Notes: generated by a model from the sequence alone, not told the origin. Positions 27,862-36,419 are shown, counted from the first letter of the stretch. The stretch: DNA of 64,000 bases from Bdellovibrio bacteriovorus HD100 (GCF_000196175.1 NC_005363.1:1488001-1552000), one strand, 5' to 3'. Translations and numbers: made by a program.

Positions 27862-27986
27862 TTGGCTCTGTGTATAGCTATTATTGTCGCCACGCCATCC
27901 GGGCTCAGTCGGTGCCACAGCTTCGCTGTGGTTCGCGCATCCATGCGCCACCGAAGGGCGACAATAATAGCTATACACAGAGCCAA
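27862..27986. repeat. Long inverted repeat E1 (30-base perfect arms)
   Basis: Bases 27862-27891 and 27957-27986 are perfect reverse complements over 30 bases (left arm begins TTGGCTCTGTGTATAGC). The 65-base loop contains its own hairpins, ACAGCttcGCTGT and GCGCATccATGCGC, enclosed by TCGGTG...CACCGA. It lies 45 bases upstream of the gspL start, in the gap between gspL and the opposing gene. Confidence 0.95.
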
Positions 27987-28114
27987 TGGCATAAAAGACC
28001 TGCATCTTGGCGCGGGGGATGTAGGCTGTTCCCCTTTGGGGAAGGCGCGTTTTTTGGGGAGGGGCGGAGGTTGGAGGAGTGGGCTGGATTTTGGTCGAGG
28101 CGATGGCGGTGGAG

Positions 28115-28153
28115 TAACGCAATTCGCCGCCGTAGCGAGGGCGGATTGCGTTA
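28115..28153. repeat. Short inverted repeat (14-base arms)
   Basis: Arms 28115-28128 and 28140-28153 match at 13 of 14 positions with an 11-base loop GCCGTAGCGAG. No T-run follows in either direction, so it is not an obvious terminator. It sits 130 bases upstream of the 28284 gene. Confidence 0.8.
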
Positions 28154-28283
28154 ATTGGTTGAGTTGTGGGGGTGTTCAGATATTAGACGGTCCTTGGAAA
28201 TTTTGCTGGTTTCTTCGATGTAATCATACAGAAACGTATTTAGTGATAGAAACGCGGATCAAATTCAATTTTTTGAGGTTTTC

Positions 28284-29519
28284 ATGCGTTCTTTTGGCGT
28301 TTTTGTGTTGGTCTGTCTGGTTTCGCTTAATTCACATGCTTTGTTTGGGATTGGGAAGAAGAAGAAAGCTACTCCTGTTTCAGAGTATTCAAAAGGACAT
28401 ACGATTAAAACAACTGACGGGTGCAGCTTGAATTTGTCAGATCTTTATATCAACCCTAAAAACAAACATTCTTGGAGCGGAGCCTGCCCTGGCGGTTATG
28501 CGGAGGGGATTGGCTGGGTATCTGTTCAAGCGAATGGAATTTCATATAAAGCCTTTGCAGTTCAAATGCAGCGTGGATGGGTTCTGCCGGGGAGCTACTG
28601 GTATATTTCCGGTCAAACAGATTTCTACCAAAGCACACTTGGGGCTCATGATTGTAAAGATAGAAAGAGCAATATGCAGCAATGTGCTCGGATTGAGTCG
28701 TTCGTGGCTGCGAACCCTCCTTATGAGCAAATTCTGACTTCTGATGGGTGTAAACTTCAGCAACCTAGCTTGCTGGTCCATGGATCGCAGGTGACCTGGA
28801 GTGGGAAGTGTGAGAATGGCTTGGCCGAAGGGTATGGATATGTAAGGCACCCTTCTAGGGATGGGAACAATGTCATTATTGGAAAATCAGCCTATTTGTT
28901 GCGTTATCATCAAGGCAAGAGAGTTGTCGGCAGTTACTATCAGTGGGACTCTGAGCTCAATGGATCCAAAAACTCGTTCATCTTCAAGATTGATCACGTT
29001 CTAACTCCTATGCATATTGAAACATTAAAGCCCTGCGCGTCCATCAAGCCTTGTAAAGAGTTGATGGCGGCGAAGGCTTTGGGTGGGAAGAATCCTGAAG
29101 GAATGGCTCCGGTGTCGGACTTCATGCCTCCCGTTACTAATACTCGTGGGGGTGGGGATCGTCCTCCGACATTTGATCCCAATCCTCGTCCGAATCCGGG
29201 TGTTCCGGCGCAGCCTCCGGTGAATGGTGGGAATGGTTCTTCTGCTGGTGGCGGATATGGTAGCGGCAAGTACAAAGCTCCGAAAGTGGCTTGTGATGAC
29301 TATGCTTTGGGTCTAGAAATGGACAAACACTCTGCAACTATTAATGAGGGCGTTGGGATCTGTGACAATGCCAAGGCGACGGCAAAACTTTATGAGTTCT
29401 ATGCCAACTTGCTAGAGGCGAGTTGCCCGTACAAAACTGCTGAAGTGGCACAGGTGCGTGAGGCTGTCGAATCTGCCAAACAAACAATTCGTGGCAGTTG
29501 CACAGACTATAATTACTAA
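28284..29519 (+). CDS. Secreted Cys-containing protein with two tandem MORN-like repeats
   Basis: 411 residues with signal peptide MRSFGVFVLVCLVSLNSHA. The mature part has two copies of a domain of about 110 residues. Both copies contain DGC, a WSG-x-C core (WSGACPGGYAEGIGWVS and WSGKCENGLAEGYGYVR) and a later long strand. The G-x-AEG-x-G pattern is like a MORN motif with added Cys pairs. A Pro/Gly/Asn-rich linker (about residues 280-330) leads to a C-terminal helical part with four more Cys. Function unknown. It runs against the surrounding gsp genes, has TGAGG six bases before the ATG and ends at a bidirectional terminator, so it behaves as an inserted cassette. Confidence 0.8.
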   Translation: MRSFGVFVLVCLVSLNSHALFGIGKKKKATPVSEYSKGHTIKTTDGCSLNLSDLYINPKNKHSWSGACPGGYAEGIGWVSVQANGISYKAFAVQMQRGWVLPGSYWYISGQTDFYQSTLGAHDCKDRKSNMQQCARIESFVAANPPYEQILTSDGCKLQQPSLLVHGSQVTWSGKCENGLAEGYGYVRHPSRDGNNVIIGKSAYLLRYHQGKRVVGSYYQWDSELNGSKNSFIFKIDHVLTPMHIETLKPCASIKPCKELMAAKALGGKNPEGMAPVSDFMPPVTNTRGGGDRPPTFDPNPRPNPGVPAQPPVNGGNGSSAGGGYGSGKYKAPKVACDDYALGLEMDKHSATINEGVGICDNAKATAKLYEFYANLLEASCPYKTAEVAQVREAVESAKQTIRGSCTDYNY

Positions 29520-29547
29520 TTAAGAAAATCTTAGGTTCTAAAAACTA

Positions 29548-29573
29548 AAAACCCCGGTACATCGCCGGGGTTT
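29548..29573. terminator. Bidirectional terminator between the secreted protein and gspK
   Basis: AAACCCCGG and CCGGGGTTT pair around TACATCG, with A-rich left and T-rich right flanks. It lies 28 bases after the stop of the + strand gene and just past the gspK stop on the other strand, so it should separate gspK from gspL transcription. Confidence 0.92.
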
Positions 29574-29579
29574 CTTTTT

Positions 29580-30887
29580 TTATCTTTCGTTCCAGTACAC
29601 AACTCGTGGGGGGCCTTTCGGGATCTGAGTGGCGTTGGCGTTGTTGCCCCCGGCACCAGCACCGCTTCCTCCGGCGGCGCCGGATCCGGAACCACCAGAG
29701 CCAGAGGATCCGCCGCCTCCAGTGGTGTCGCCGCCCGCTGCGGCTTTTTTGTCTTTATCGACGTAGGATTTCACTTTGCTTGCGGTTTTTTGCAGGTCCA
29801 TTACCACCGCAACAATTTCGCGTGTGGCGCCGGCGAATTCACCAGTGCTGCGGATCTTGAAGTTCATCACGCTGTCGCAGATCAAGGGCACGTCTTCAGG
29901 ATTTCCTTCGATGCGCACGCCTTTGCCTTGAACAAACTGCCAGAAGTCGCTGCTGCCGCCGCCTTGATCACACTTAAATGGACCGCCTTCTTCTTCGGAA
30001 TCGCGGCGTTTGATGATCTCGGTCACCACTTCATCGGTCATCGCCGGGTCCAGGGACTTTAGAACTTCGCGGGTCGCAATGTTCGGGTTGATCCCTTTCA
30101 TGCCATAGATGGTGACCCGCGGGGCCATCAAGTCATAGAAATCATCGTTCATGCCCGGGACCATGTGCAGTTCGGCAACAGAGCGGAACGGGCGGTTGGG
30201 TGGATAGTAATCGCTTTGCGAAGCCTGGTTCAGCTCTGCATAGTTGGCGCGTTTGTCGCCGCCGTTTAAAGAGGCAGATTTCGGGCTCATCCAGTCGGCG
30301 ATGTTGTTCACCAGCTCGTCAAATCGGACGTTGCTGTATTCACGCTGGAAGTTTTCATCTTCCTTCATTTTTTGTGTAAAGATCGTGACCAGTTGTTTTT
30401 TCGTCAGCTCTTGCAGCGATTTTGACGGGGAGGCCAAGTCATTGATATCGATCTTGGACCCTTCATCCTCGATCGTCACAATGTAGCTTGTGTCCATGGA
30501 CGAATCCGCGACAGCTTTTTTGAAGGCATCCTTGTCGATGGCACTGAGTTCATCCGGCACCGGCAGGGGCCATGCAAACGGGAACTGCCAGATTTGATCC
30601 AGCATCTTGGTGTCACCCAGTTTGTCGCCCAATTTGCTTTGGGCCTGTTGGTAAATCTTAATACGCAGCAGGCTCAGCTGCATGCCGGACTTCGCGGCAT
30701 AGTAAGCCTTCACGCGGTTTAAACCCTGTGAATTCACCAGGTATTCAACGTTGGAATCGTAAGACACTTCCATCGCAATCCACATCATCAGCATGATACA
30801 GGCAATCGCGATCATCAGCGCGATGCCCCGGGCATTATTGATTGGGCGCTTGAGTTCGCGGCCAAGAGCTTTGATTGCCTTGAGCAT
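29580..30887 (-). CDS. gspK: Type II secretion minor pseudopilin GspK
   Basis: 435 residues from ATG 30887, behind GAGGAGGGTG. The N-terminal prepilin region is RGIALMIAIACIMLMMWIAMEV; like other GspK proteins it lacks the Glu5 of the remaining pseudopilins. The long periplasmic part includes DEGSKIDINDLASPS and INPNIATREVLKSLDPAM, recognisable GspK landmarks. GspK caps the pseudopilus tip with GspI and GspJ. Unusual: the C-terminal 55 residues are a Gly/Ser/Ala-rich low-complexity tail ending PPRVVYWNER. It overlaps gspJ by 53 bases, a long overlap for this set. Confidence 0.9.
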   Translation of the reverse strand: MLKAIKALGRELKRPINNARGIALMIAIACIMLMMWIAMEVSYDSNVEYLVNSQGLNRVKAYYAAKSGMQLSLLRIKIYQQAQSKLGDKLGDTKMLDQIWQFPFAWPLPVPDELSAIDKDAFKKAVADSSMDTSYIVTIEDEGSKIDINDLASPSKSLQELTKKQLVTIFTQKMKEDENFQREYSNVRFDELVNNIADWMSPKSASLNGGDKRANYAELNQASQSDYYPPNRPFRSVAELHMVPGMNDDFYDLMAPRVTIYGMKGINPNIATREVLKSLDPAMTDEVVTEIIKRRDSEEEGGPFKCDQGGGSSDFWQFVQGKGVRIEGNPEDVPLICDSVMNFKIRSTGEFAGATREIVAVVMDLQKTASKVKSYVDKDKKAAAGGDTTGGGGSSGSGGSGSGAAGGSGAGAGGNNANATQIPKGPPRVVYWNER

Positions 30888-31716
30888 TTGCACCCTCCTC
30901 TGAATTGTTGGGGAAGTGAATAGGGACGATCAGTTGCATTGAATACTTTTTGCTTTTGCCGGCGGTTTTCTTTTCCACGGTCAAAGAGATCTCAACCGCT
31001 TGCGGGAACTTTCCTTTGGTCGCCGCATCGCCTTGAGCATCTGTGCGCCAGTCGTTGGCCCAATCCTGTTTGCCTTTACCCATATAGCGCAGTTTGAATT
31101 CGCTGACGTTTTCAAGCAATGCGACCTCGTCGCCACCTTTGGTGACATCCAGATCCACATACGGAGAGCTTCGGCGCCATAGGCACTTGGAGCTGCCGCC
31201 GCCTTCGCGCAACGATTTACAATCGCGCAGGGCATAGCCGACTTCGATAAAGTCCGCCTGCTTGGTGTTTCTGACGGTGCGGGCATTGTTCATGGTCACA
31301 AAATTGATGGACTCGTTGTTGCCTACGAAGTGAGTCTCGGGATCGCGACGGGGAACTTCTCGTTGCTCAGGTTGTTCCGGTGGGTCGTTCGTGATTGGGC
31401 CGGCGCCTCCGCCTGGGAATCCGCTGCCAGAGCCGTCAGAATTTCCACCGGCACCACCGGCGCCCGTGTTTTTCTTCTTCATCAGCTGCTCAAGTTCTTT
31501 TTCAACGTCGCGATAGTGGTAAGCCAGATTGATGTCTCTTTCCAGCAGGCGCAAACCATCACGCATGCGGGACACATCATCGATCTGATCTTGCAGTTTG
31601 ACCTTGGCTTTCACAGCCTGCTGAATGGCCTGCGCCGTCAGCATCGTGAGTGTCCCCAGGATGGTGATCGTGATCATAAGCTCAATCATGGTAAAGCCGC
31701 GGTTGTGTTTCATCAT
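30835..31716 (-). CDS. gspJ: Type II secretion minor pseudopilin GspJ
   Basis: 293 residues from ATG 31716, whose first base is the last base of the gspI stop. The prepilin start is RGFTMIELMITITILGTLTM with Gly before Phe as cleavage site and Glu5. Middle residues 85-120 are a Gly/Ser/Pro-rich insert (GAGGAGGNSDGSGSGFPGGG) not expected in a typical GspJ of about 200 residues. The distal part has the beta-rich pseudopilin domain (FKLRYMGKGKQDWANDWRT). It probably joins GspI and GspK at the pseudopilus tip. Confidence 0.88.
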   Translation of the reverse strand: MMKHNRGFTMIELMITITILGTLTMLTAQAIQQAVKAKVKLQDQIDDVSRMRDGLRLLERDINLAYHYRDVEKELEQLMKKKNTGAGGAGGNSDGSGSGFPGGGAGPITNDPPEQPEQREVPRRDPETHFVGNNESINFVTMNNARTVRNTKQADFIEVGYALRDCKSLREGGGSSKCLWRRSSPYVDLDVTKGGDEVALLENVSEFKLRYMGKGKQDWANDWRTDAQGDAATKGKFPQAVEISLTVEKKTAGKSKKYSMQLIVPIHFPNNSEEGANAQGNQSSWPRTQAPNQ

Positions 31717-32216
31717 CACATCCCCGGCATCGAAGGCAGTGGCAGTTCCTTGTCATAGTCGACAAAGTACTGAGTGGCAGAAAACTCCAAAGGTTTTTTG
31801 GCACCTTTATAGATCACAGTCACTTTGACTTCTTTCACGGACTTGGAAAGATGCTCCGTCAAAGTCTTCATCACGGTCAAAGCCATTTCATCGGCACCAC
31901 CAGCCTGGGCGGTGAGGGTCGCTGAAATATCCGGGACTTCAAATTCTTTGGAGGTCATTTTCCAGGTGTATTGCGGGTACTCAGAACCAAAGTCGTCTTC
32001 GGTTTCTTCCGGGATGGAGTCCAGAGGCTTTCCGGCGTACTCCATTTCGACTTCGACCATTTTTCGTTCAAGCAAAGCGGTGACTTCGGTGGACAGTTGG
32101 GTCTTGCGGACACGCATGAAAGAACCGCTCCAGGAATTTGCCAAAAGCATAATTCCTGAGGACAGGATCACCATCGCCATGATGGTTTCAATCAATGTGA
32201 ATCCGTTTTTTTTCAC
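31716..32216 (-). CDS. gspI: Type II secretion minor pseudopilin GspI
   Basis: 166 residues. Starts MKKNGFTLIETIMAMVILSSG: prepilin leader of five residues, Gly-Phe cleavage site and Glu5, then the hydrophobic helix. A WKM...PDISATLTAQ beta region follows, as in GspI. It overlaps the gspH stop by four bases and the gspJ start by one base. In type II systems GspI is the core of the tip trimer that starts pseudopilus assembly. Confidence 0.9.
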   Translation of the reverse strand: MKKNGFTLIETIMAMVILSSGIMLLANSWSGSFMRVRKTQLSTEVTALLERKMVEVEMEYAGKPLDSIPEETEDDFGSEYPQYTWKMTSKEFEVPDISATLTAQAGGADEMALTVMKTLTEHLSKSVKEVKVTVIYKGAKKPLEFSATQYFVDYDKELPLPSMPGM

Positions 32217-32797
32217 CGCTGGACTTCCTTTAACGAAGAAGCTTTCTCAATGATATCAGCTTGACCCGTTAAAGGATTAAAAACAAGAGTCCAAGTTAAA
32301 TTATTTCCATTCGTGATCTGCACAGCAGAGGCTTCCACAAAGCCCTCTGGGAAGAAATGGATGTAGGCCACCCCGGAAGTCATAGGGGATTTCATATTCA
32401 CAGTCTCCACCGAGGCAAAACGCAGGCCCTCGGGAAGCTCTTTTTCTTTTTTCAGCAGGGACTTGTCCATCTGAAACAGTGGCGGAGGAGCGCCCTCTTC
32501 ATCCCGGTCTTTTTCTTTTTCCGCAGCTTCAGGATCCACAGCTTGGGGGCCACTGGCGCGTTCCAGCCAATACTTTTCCTCTCCCGGTTCCATGCTGATG
32601 GCCAGGCGGTAAGTGGAGTTGGTCAAACGGGCTTTGTTGCGGATTTCTTTGGAAAGAACGATGAAGTTGCGGGCGACGGACTTGATGTTGCCGTCTTTTT
32701 TGAGAAGTCGGGGGGCTCCCACTGTGATCAGGGCGGCCATAATGGCCAGCACGATCATGATCTCAATGAGAGTGAAACCCCGCTGATTACCAGGCAT
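32213..32797 (-). CDS. gspH: Type II secretion minor pseudopilin GspH
   Basis: 194 residues. Starts MPGNQRGFTLIEIMIVLAIM with cleavage Gly, Phe and Glu5. The periplasmic domain includes FIVLSKEIRNKARLTNSTYRLAI, the helix-strand start typical of GspH. A charged loop (KEKDRDEEGAPPP) is longer than usual. GspH joins the pseudopilus below the tip complex. It lies five bases after gspG and overlaps gspI by four bases. Confidence 0.88.
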   Translation of the reverse strand: MPGNQRGFTLIEIMIVLAIMAALITVGAPRLLKKDGNIKSVARNFIVLSKEIRNKARLTNSTYRLAISMEPGEEKYWLERASGPQAVDPEAAEKEKDRDEEGAPPPLFQMDKSLLKKEKELPEGLRFASVETVNMKSPMTSGVAYIHFFPEGFVEASAVQITNGNNLTWTLVFNPLTGQADIIEKASSLKEVQR

Positions 32798-32802
32798 CTG
32801 AA

Positions 32803-33213
32803 TTAGTTCAGATCATCCAGTGTGATGTCTTTGTCAAAGCCAGAACCACCTTCGCGGCCGTCTTTACCCAAAGATTTCAAAGAGTATTCGCCACCTTCCA
32901 GTTCGTAAACCAGATCGTGACCGAATGGATCTTGAAGTTTCTTGGTGTAGTAAGGCTGAGGACCCCAGTTAGAGCAGTTTGGATCAGCAGTTGTCAGGCC
33001 TTCCAAAGTCTGAGGATATTTACCGCAATCCGTGTAGTACATGGAAAGGGCATTCACGATTTGTGTCAGTTGGATCTTAGCCTCTTTGGCTTTGGATTTA
33101 TCCAATTGTCCCGTGATGTTAGGAAGAAGAAGAGCTGCGATACCACCGATGATGGCAAGGACGATCATGATTTCAATCAGAGTCATACCCTTGCGGTTTT
33201 TGAGAAGAGACAT
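32803..33213 (-). CDS. gspG: Type II secretion major pseudopilin GspG
   Basis: 136 residues, the normal size. Begins MSLLKNRKGMTLIEIMIVLA with Glu5 after the cleavage Gly; Met replaces the usual Phe at mature position 1. The C-terminal domain has the GspG pattern YYTDCGKYPQTLEGL, DPFGHDLVYE and SLGKDGREGG, the last part of the calcium-binding loop. GspG is the main subunit of the pseudopilus that pushes substrates through the secretin. An AAGGAG site precedes the ATG. It heads the G-H-I-J-K block, separated from gspF by an opposing cassette, so a promoter in 33214-33330 is expected. Confidence 0.95.
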   Translation of the reverse strand: MSLLKNRKGMTLIEIMIVLAIIGGIAALLLPNITGQLDKSKAKEAKIQLTQIVNALSMYYTDCGKYPQTLEGLTTADPNCSNWGPQPYYTKKLQDPFGHDLVYELEGGEYSLKSLGKDGREGGSGFDKDITLDDLN

Positions 33214-33635
33214 ACTTACTCCTTTTTACAGACATTGAGGATAACAAAACCTAGCCCAAAATCAAAGGACAGAGCGGCAGCCGGACTAATGTCACATAAT
33301 AATTCTTCGCTTGGGATTTCGGTTTTGCGACGCCTGAAGAGGAGACTGAGGCCTGCGTCTCGCCTTCGGACAGTCCTCGCTCGTGTTGGCTTTTTCTGTT
33401 TCGCCTTGTTGGGTGGCTCGGCTGCGGAACTCGGCGTGACTCAGGCCTCAGTCTCCTCTTCAGGCTCGAATTGGATATCACAGTGAGATTGTATGGGACA
33501 TTGGTCGGGACTGCCTTTGCTGGGTTGTGAAGGTGTGTGGATGGTTTGGGGTGGGGAGTTTATGGGTTACTTTAGGTTTTTGGTTGGACGTTTGTCTGTC
33601 TTATTTTGAGTGAGGGAACTGCCGATAAGTTTGGG
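33214..33635. other. Non-coding gap between gspG and the opposing gene
   Basis: Contains inverted repeat E2 (33332-33465). The remainder should hold the divergent promoters; the 120 bases next to gspG are AT-rich with no clear consensus, and the stretch 33490-33635 is GT-rich. No gene seen. Confidence 0.7.
33332..33465. repeat. Long inverted repeat E2 (34-base arms, two mismatches)
   Basis: Bases 33333-33355 and 33442-33464 are perfect 23-base reverse complements (left arm begins CCTGAAGAGGAGACTG). Pairing continues one base outward and nine inward with two mismatches. The loop contains GACAGTCCTCGC (33369-33380) and GCTGCGGAACTCGG (33421-33434), both also found in element E3. It lies between gspG and the opposing 33636 gene. 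Confidence 0.95.
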
Positions 33636-34700
33636 ATGAGAAGTGTTTTTGGTGTCGTGTTCTTGTTTTTGATGCAGGCGCAGGCTTTTGAAATTTCGAA
33701 GCAATCGGGCAAGCTTATTTTGTCGGGGGCGTGTGAAGAAGGGAAAAGTATTTACTCTTCTTTGGCGCGGTGGAGCACGAATGCTAAGACGGGGAAGACT
33801 TGTGATCCTGTGGCTGTGGCTGGGGAGTCCGGTGGTTCCTGTAATTTGGATATCACGGATTGTGTGCCCGAACATGTGGTCAAATATCATGGGGCCAGGC
33901 CGGAAGTGGATGGGCCAAACTGTTGGAATCTGTCTTTGGTGATGAGTAAAATTTTGCCAGCCATGCGTTATTCTACGCCGGAAGAAATGAATTTTTATAT
34001 GCGTCCGCCTCTTTGCCGCGCTTTAAAAGACGGTGAAAAGAAAGAGCCGGGGGATGTCGGTGCCATTCGTCAGATCGCGGGTTTTAATAAGACCGAGGAA
34101 TATCACGGGTTCATCTATATCGATGAAAAAATCGCCTACTCTAAAAACGGTTTTAGCAACATGGCGCCTTATGAATTGCAGACATTGGATAAGGTTTACA
34201 GGACCTACGAAGTCCCGGATAAACCGGGATGTCGCCAAAATGTGATCAACTCCAAGAGCTCCCAGTGTGGTCAGGCGGTGGCCTTCTATCGCTGTGATTC
34301 CATGGATGAATACTTGGAAAAAAACAAAAATGTTCCGGATCAGGTTCGTGAATCCTTTAAGAATATGGATGCGGCTGAAAACTGCGTGCAGGAAGCTCTG
34401 TTTAAAGGGGATACTTTAAGTGTTGAAGCCCGCAAGAACCTGCGTGATACAGGCCTTGCGCTTGTCGAGTACCTGCAAAGCGCGAAGAGCAAACCTGAAG
34501 TTGCCAAAATGAAAGCTGAAGAGCGTGACTTCCTTTTGGGAAGTCTGCAACTGCGTCTGGCGGCTCTGGGTGATCAATTGGAGTTCGTCGCGATGGAAAG
34601 GCAGGATGGCGAGGCCTTTAAAGCCTCCGGCGAATTGAAATACGTGGCCGAGATGTTACAGGCCTCGGCAAAGCAGCTGAAAAAAGGAGCTCGCAAATGA
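33636..34700 (+). CDS. Secreted NlpC/P60-like cysteine peptidase candidate
   Basis: 354 residues from ATG 33636, since a signal peptide starts there (MRSVFGVVFLFLMQAQAFE). Residues about 85-170 show PNCWNLSLVM (possible nucleophile Cys), then PGDVGAIRQI and EYHGFIYIDEKIAYSKNG (possible His). This order, Cys then PGD then H-x-x-x-Y/I, is the layout of NlpC/P60 and related papain-like amidases that cut peptidoglycan peptides. The C-terminal 120 residues are helical. Further Cys residues could form disulfides. It overlaps a lipoprotein gene by four bases. The peptidase call is motif-based, with no known close family recognised. Confidence 0.5.
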   Translation: MRSVFGVVFLFLMQAQAFEISKQSGKLILSGACEEGKSIYSSLARWSTNAKTGKTCDPVAVAGESGGSCNLDITDCVPEHVVKYHGARPEVDGPNCWNLSLVMSKILPAMRYSTPEEMNFYMRPPLCRALKDGEKKEPGDVGAIRQIAGFNKTEEYHGFIYIDEKIAYSKNGFSNMAPYELQTLDKVYRTYEVPDKPGCRQNVINSKSSQCGQAVAFYRCDSMDEYLEKNKNVPDQVRESFKNMDAAENCVQEALFKGDTLSVEARKNLRDTGLALVEYLQSAKSKPEVAKMKAEERDFLLGSLQLRLAALGDQLEFVAMERQDGEAFKASGELKYVAEMLQASAKQLKKGARK

Positions 34701-35122
34701 GGAATGCATTGTTGATGTTGTTGGCAGGATTTGTTTTGGCGGGCTGTGGCTCTGTGTGGAAGGGGCCCGAGGCGGCACCGGTGCGCAAGCCTGATAATGC
34801 CTTAGTGACTGGGCAGGAATTGAAAGCCTGGGGGCCTGTGAACCTACTGCAAGGACTGAAAAGCCATTGCTGCAATGGCGTGATGATCGAAAAGACGGCT
34901 GTGACATTCTGGGGCGAAGCCGAGATCGCGGAACTGCAAAAGTATGTGGATGACACAACTCCATCCGCTCCGGTGTATCGTCCGTCCAGCGCGGTGATGT
35001 GCCATGGACCAAAATACGTTTCTTCCGTGGGCCGCGAAGCCCGCCATCTGATCGAGGGGATTAAGAAGGGGACGTATCCAGTCTCGCAATGCTCCACCTA
35101 CGATCTGCAATTCTCCGAATAA
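34697..35122 (+). CDS. Lipoprotein of unknown function, partner of the preceding gene
   Basis: 141 residues. Lipoprotein signal MRNALLMLLAGFVLAGCGS with lipobox VLAGC. The mature part has a CCNG pair and two more Cys (VMCHGPKY, SQCSTYD), and a helical middle (GEAEIAELQKYVDD). No family recognised. Start overlaps the end of the NlpC/P60-like gene (ATGA), so the two are co-translated and may act as an anchored pair or as an enzyme and its inhibitor; neither is shown by the sequence. A bidirectional terminator follows at once. Confidence 0.7.
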   Translation: MRNALLMLLAGFVLAGCGSVWKGPEAAPVRKPDNALVTGQELKAWGPVNLLQGLKSHCCNGVMIEKTAVTFWGEAEIAELQKYVDDTTPSAPVYRPSSAVMCHGPKYVSSVGREARHLIEGIKKGTYPVSQCSTYDLQFSE

Positions 35123-35152
35123 AAAAAGGAGCCTCAAGGGCTCCTTTTTTAT
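35121..35152. terminator. Bidirectional terminator between the lipoprotein and gspF
   Basis: AAAAAAAGGAGCC and GGCTCCTTTTTT pair around TCAAG. It follows the lipoprotein stop on the + strand and lies 20 bases past the gspF stop on the - strand, so it probably ends the gspC-D-E-F message. Confidence 0.92.
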
Positions 35153-35172
35153 TTCTACTTTTGCTCTAAATT

Positions 35173-36390
35173 CTATCCCGCAACGTTCGCCATTTCGAAC
35201 ATTGGGACCATGACGGCCATAACGATCATGCCGATCGCGGCACCCATGATAACGATGACGATCGGACCCATGATGCTGGTCAGGCCTTCCAATTTGGTTT
35301 TTACCTGGAAGTCATAGGCATCCGAAACCTGGCTTAGCATGTTTTCCAGCTCGCCGGTTTTTTCGCCGATGTTCACCATGTGGATCACGATAGGGGGGAA
35401 CTGGCCGGATTTTTTCAATGGACCGGCAATAGATTCACCCTCAGAGATATTGCTACGGGCTTCATCAATCGCTTTGGCCAGAACGTGGTTGTCGACAACG
35501 TTTCTGACGATATCCATCGCCGCCAGCATCGGAACACCACCATTTAGAAGTGTCGCCAGGGTGCGGGTGAAGCGGGAAACCGCAACCATGCGAACCGTCG
35601 GGCCAATCAGCGGCAATTTCAAAGAAATCGCATCCCATTGGTTTTTGCCGGCCGGGGTGTTTCTCCAGTTGCGGAAGAGCAGATACACGATCAGCATGCT
35701 TCCCAAAATCAGATACCAATAGTTCACCGCAAACTGGGACGCATCAATCAAAGCCACTGTGTACCACGGAAGCTGCAACTGCGGAGCGGACTCAAACACG
35801 GTCACCATTTTTGGAATCAGGAAGATGAACAAGAAGCCCATCAAACCAAAGGTCACAACCAGCATGATCACCGGATAAGTCATCGCACTGCTGACTTTGG
35901 CGCGCAAATCGGCCTGAGCCTCGGTGAATTCTGCCAGACGCATCAAGATGACATCCAGGCTTCCTGACATTTCACCGGCTTCCACCATCGAAACATAGAT
36001 CGTGGTGAAGACGTTCGGGTATTTCAGCATGGCTTTATGCAGGGTGGAACCTTCGTTGACCATGTTCTTACAGTCAGCCAAAGCTTCCGCCAGAGTCGGG
36101 TTTTCGACCTGTTCAGAAACGGCTGTCAGTGCATCCACCAATGGGATGTTGGCTTTGATCAATGTCGCCAGCTGACGGGTCATCAAAGAAAGGTCTTTCA
36201 CGCCCACGTTTTTAGTGGCGCGGGGACCGGATTTCTTTTTTGGATCGATCTTCTTTTTGTCTTTAATGTCGATGACAAAGATATTGTCTTTTTTGAGCTT
36301 GGTGCGGGCCGCACGCTGGTTCTCAGCGTCGATGGTCCCTTTTACGTTTCTTCCGTCTTTCGACAGGCCTTTGTACTCAAAAATAGGCAT
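35173..36390 (-). CDS. gspF: Type II secretion inner-membrane platform protein GspF
   Basis: 405 residues, standard length. Two repeated GspF/T2SF domains, each with SVARFTRTLATLL-type or LSLMTRQLATLIKANIPLVDAL motifs, and three membrane helices (PVIMLVVTFGLMGFLFIFLIP, WYLILGSMLIVYLLF, GPIVIVIMGAAIGMIVMAVM). GspF is the multi-helix core of the assembly platform, contacting GspE and GspL and helping add pseudopilin subunits. The gene lies 80 bases after gspE; the gap contains post-stop hairpin copy C. Confidence 0.95.
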   Translation of the reverse strand: MPIFEYKGLSKDGRNVKGTIDAENQRAARTKLKKDNIFVIDIKDKKKIDPKKKSGPRATKNVGVKDLSLMTRQLATLIKANIPLVDALTAVSEQVENPTLAEALADCKNMVNEGSTLHKAMLKYPNVFTTIYVSMVEAGEMSGSLDVILMRLAEFTEAQADLRAKVSSAMTYPVIMLVVTFGLMGFLFIFLIPKMVTVFESAPQLQLPWYTVALIDASQFAVNYWYLILGSMLIVYLLFRNWRNTPAGKNQWDAISLKLPLIGPTVRMVAVSRFTRTLATLLNGGVPMLAAMDIVRNVVDNHVLAKAIDEARSNISEGESIAGPLKKSGQFPPIVIHMVNIGEKTGELENMLSQVSDAYDFQVKTKLEGLTSIMGPIVIVIMGAAIGMIVMAVMVPMFEMANVAG

Positions 36391-36419
36391 TGTGGTTACC
36401 TTATAAGTCGTTTCTAAGC

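Larger units (their letters stand above)
27817..28283. other. Non-coding gap between gspL and the opposing secreted-protein gene
   Basis: Holds the E1 inverted repeat (27862-27986) and a second, smaller one: TAACGCAATTCGCC (28115-28128) against GGCGGATTGCGTTA (28140-28153), 13 of 14 matching. Promoters for both divergent genes must lie here. I find no convincing gene. Confidence 0.7.

Noticed and set aside
27817-28122. N-terminal extension of gspL to 28122
   Set aside because: It would translate through inverted repeat E1; the actin-like fold begins at TTG 27816 with a good ribosome site.
33332-33465. E2 as an insertion sequence with target-site duplication
   Set aside because: Flanks show no convincing direct repeat and the loop has no coding capacity.
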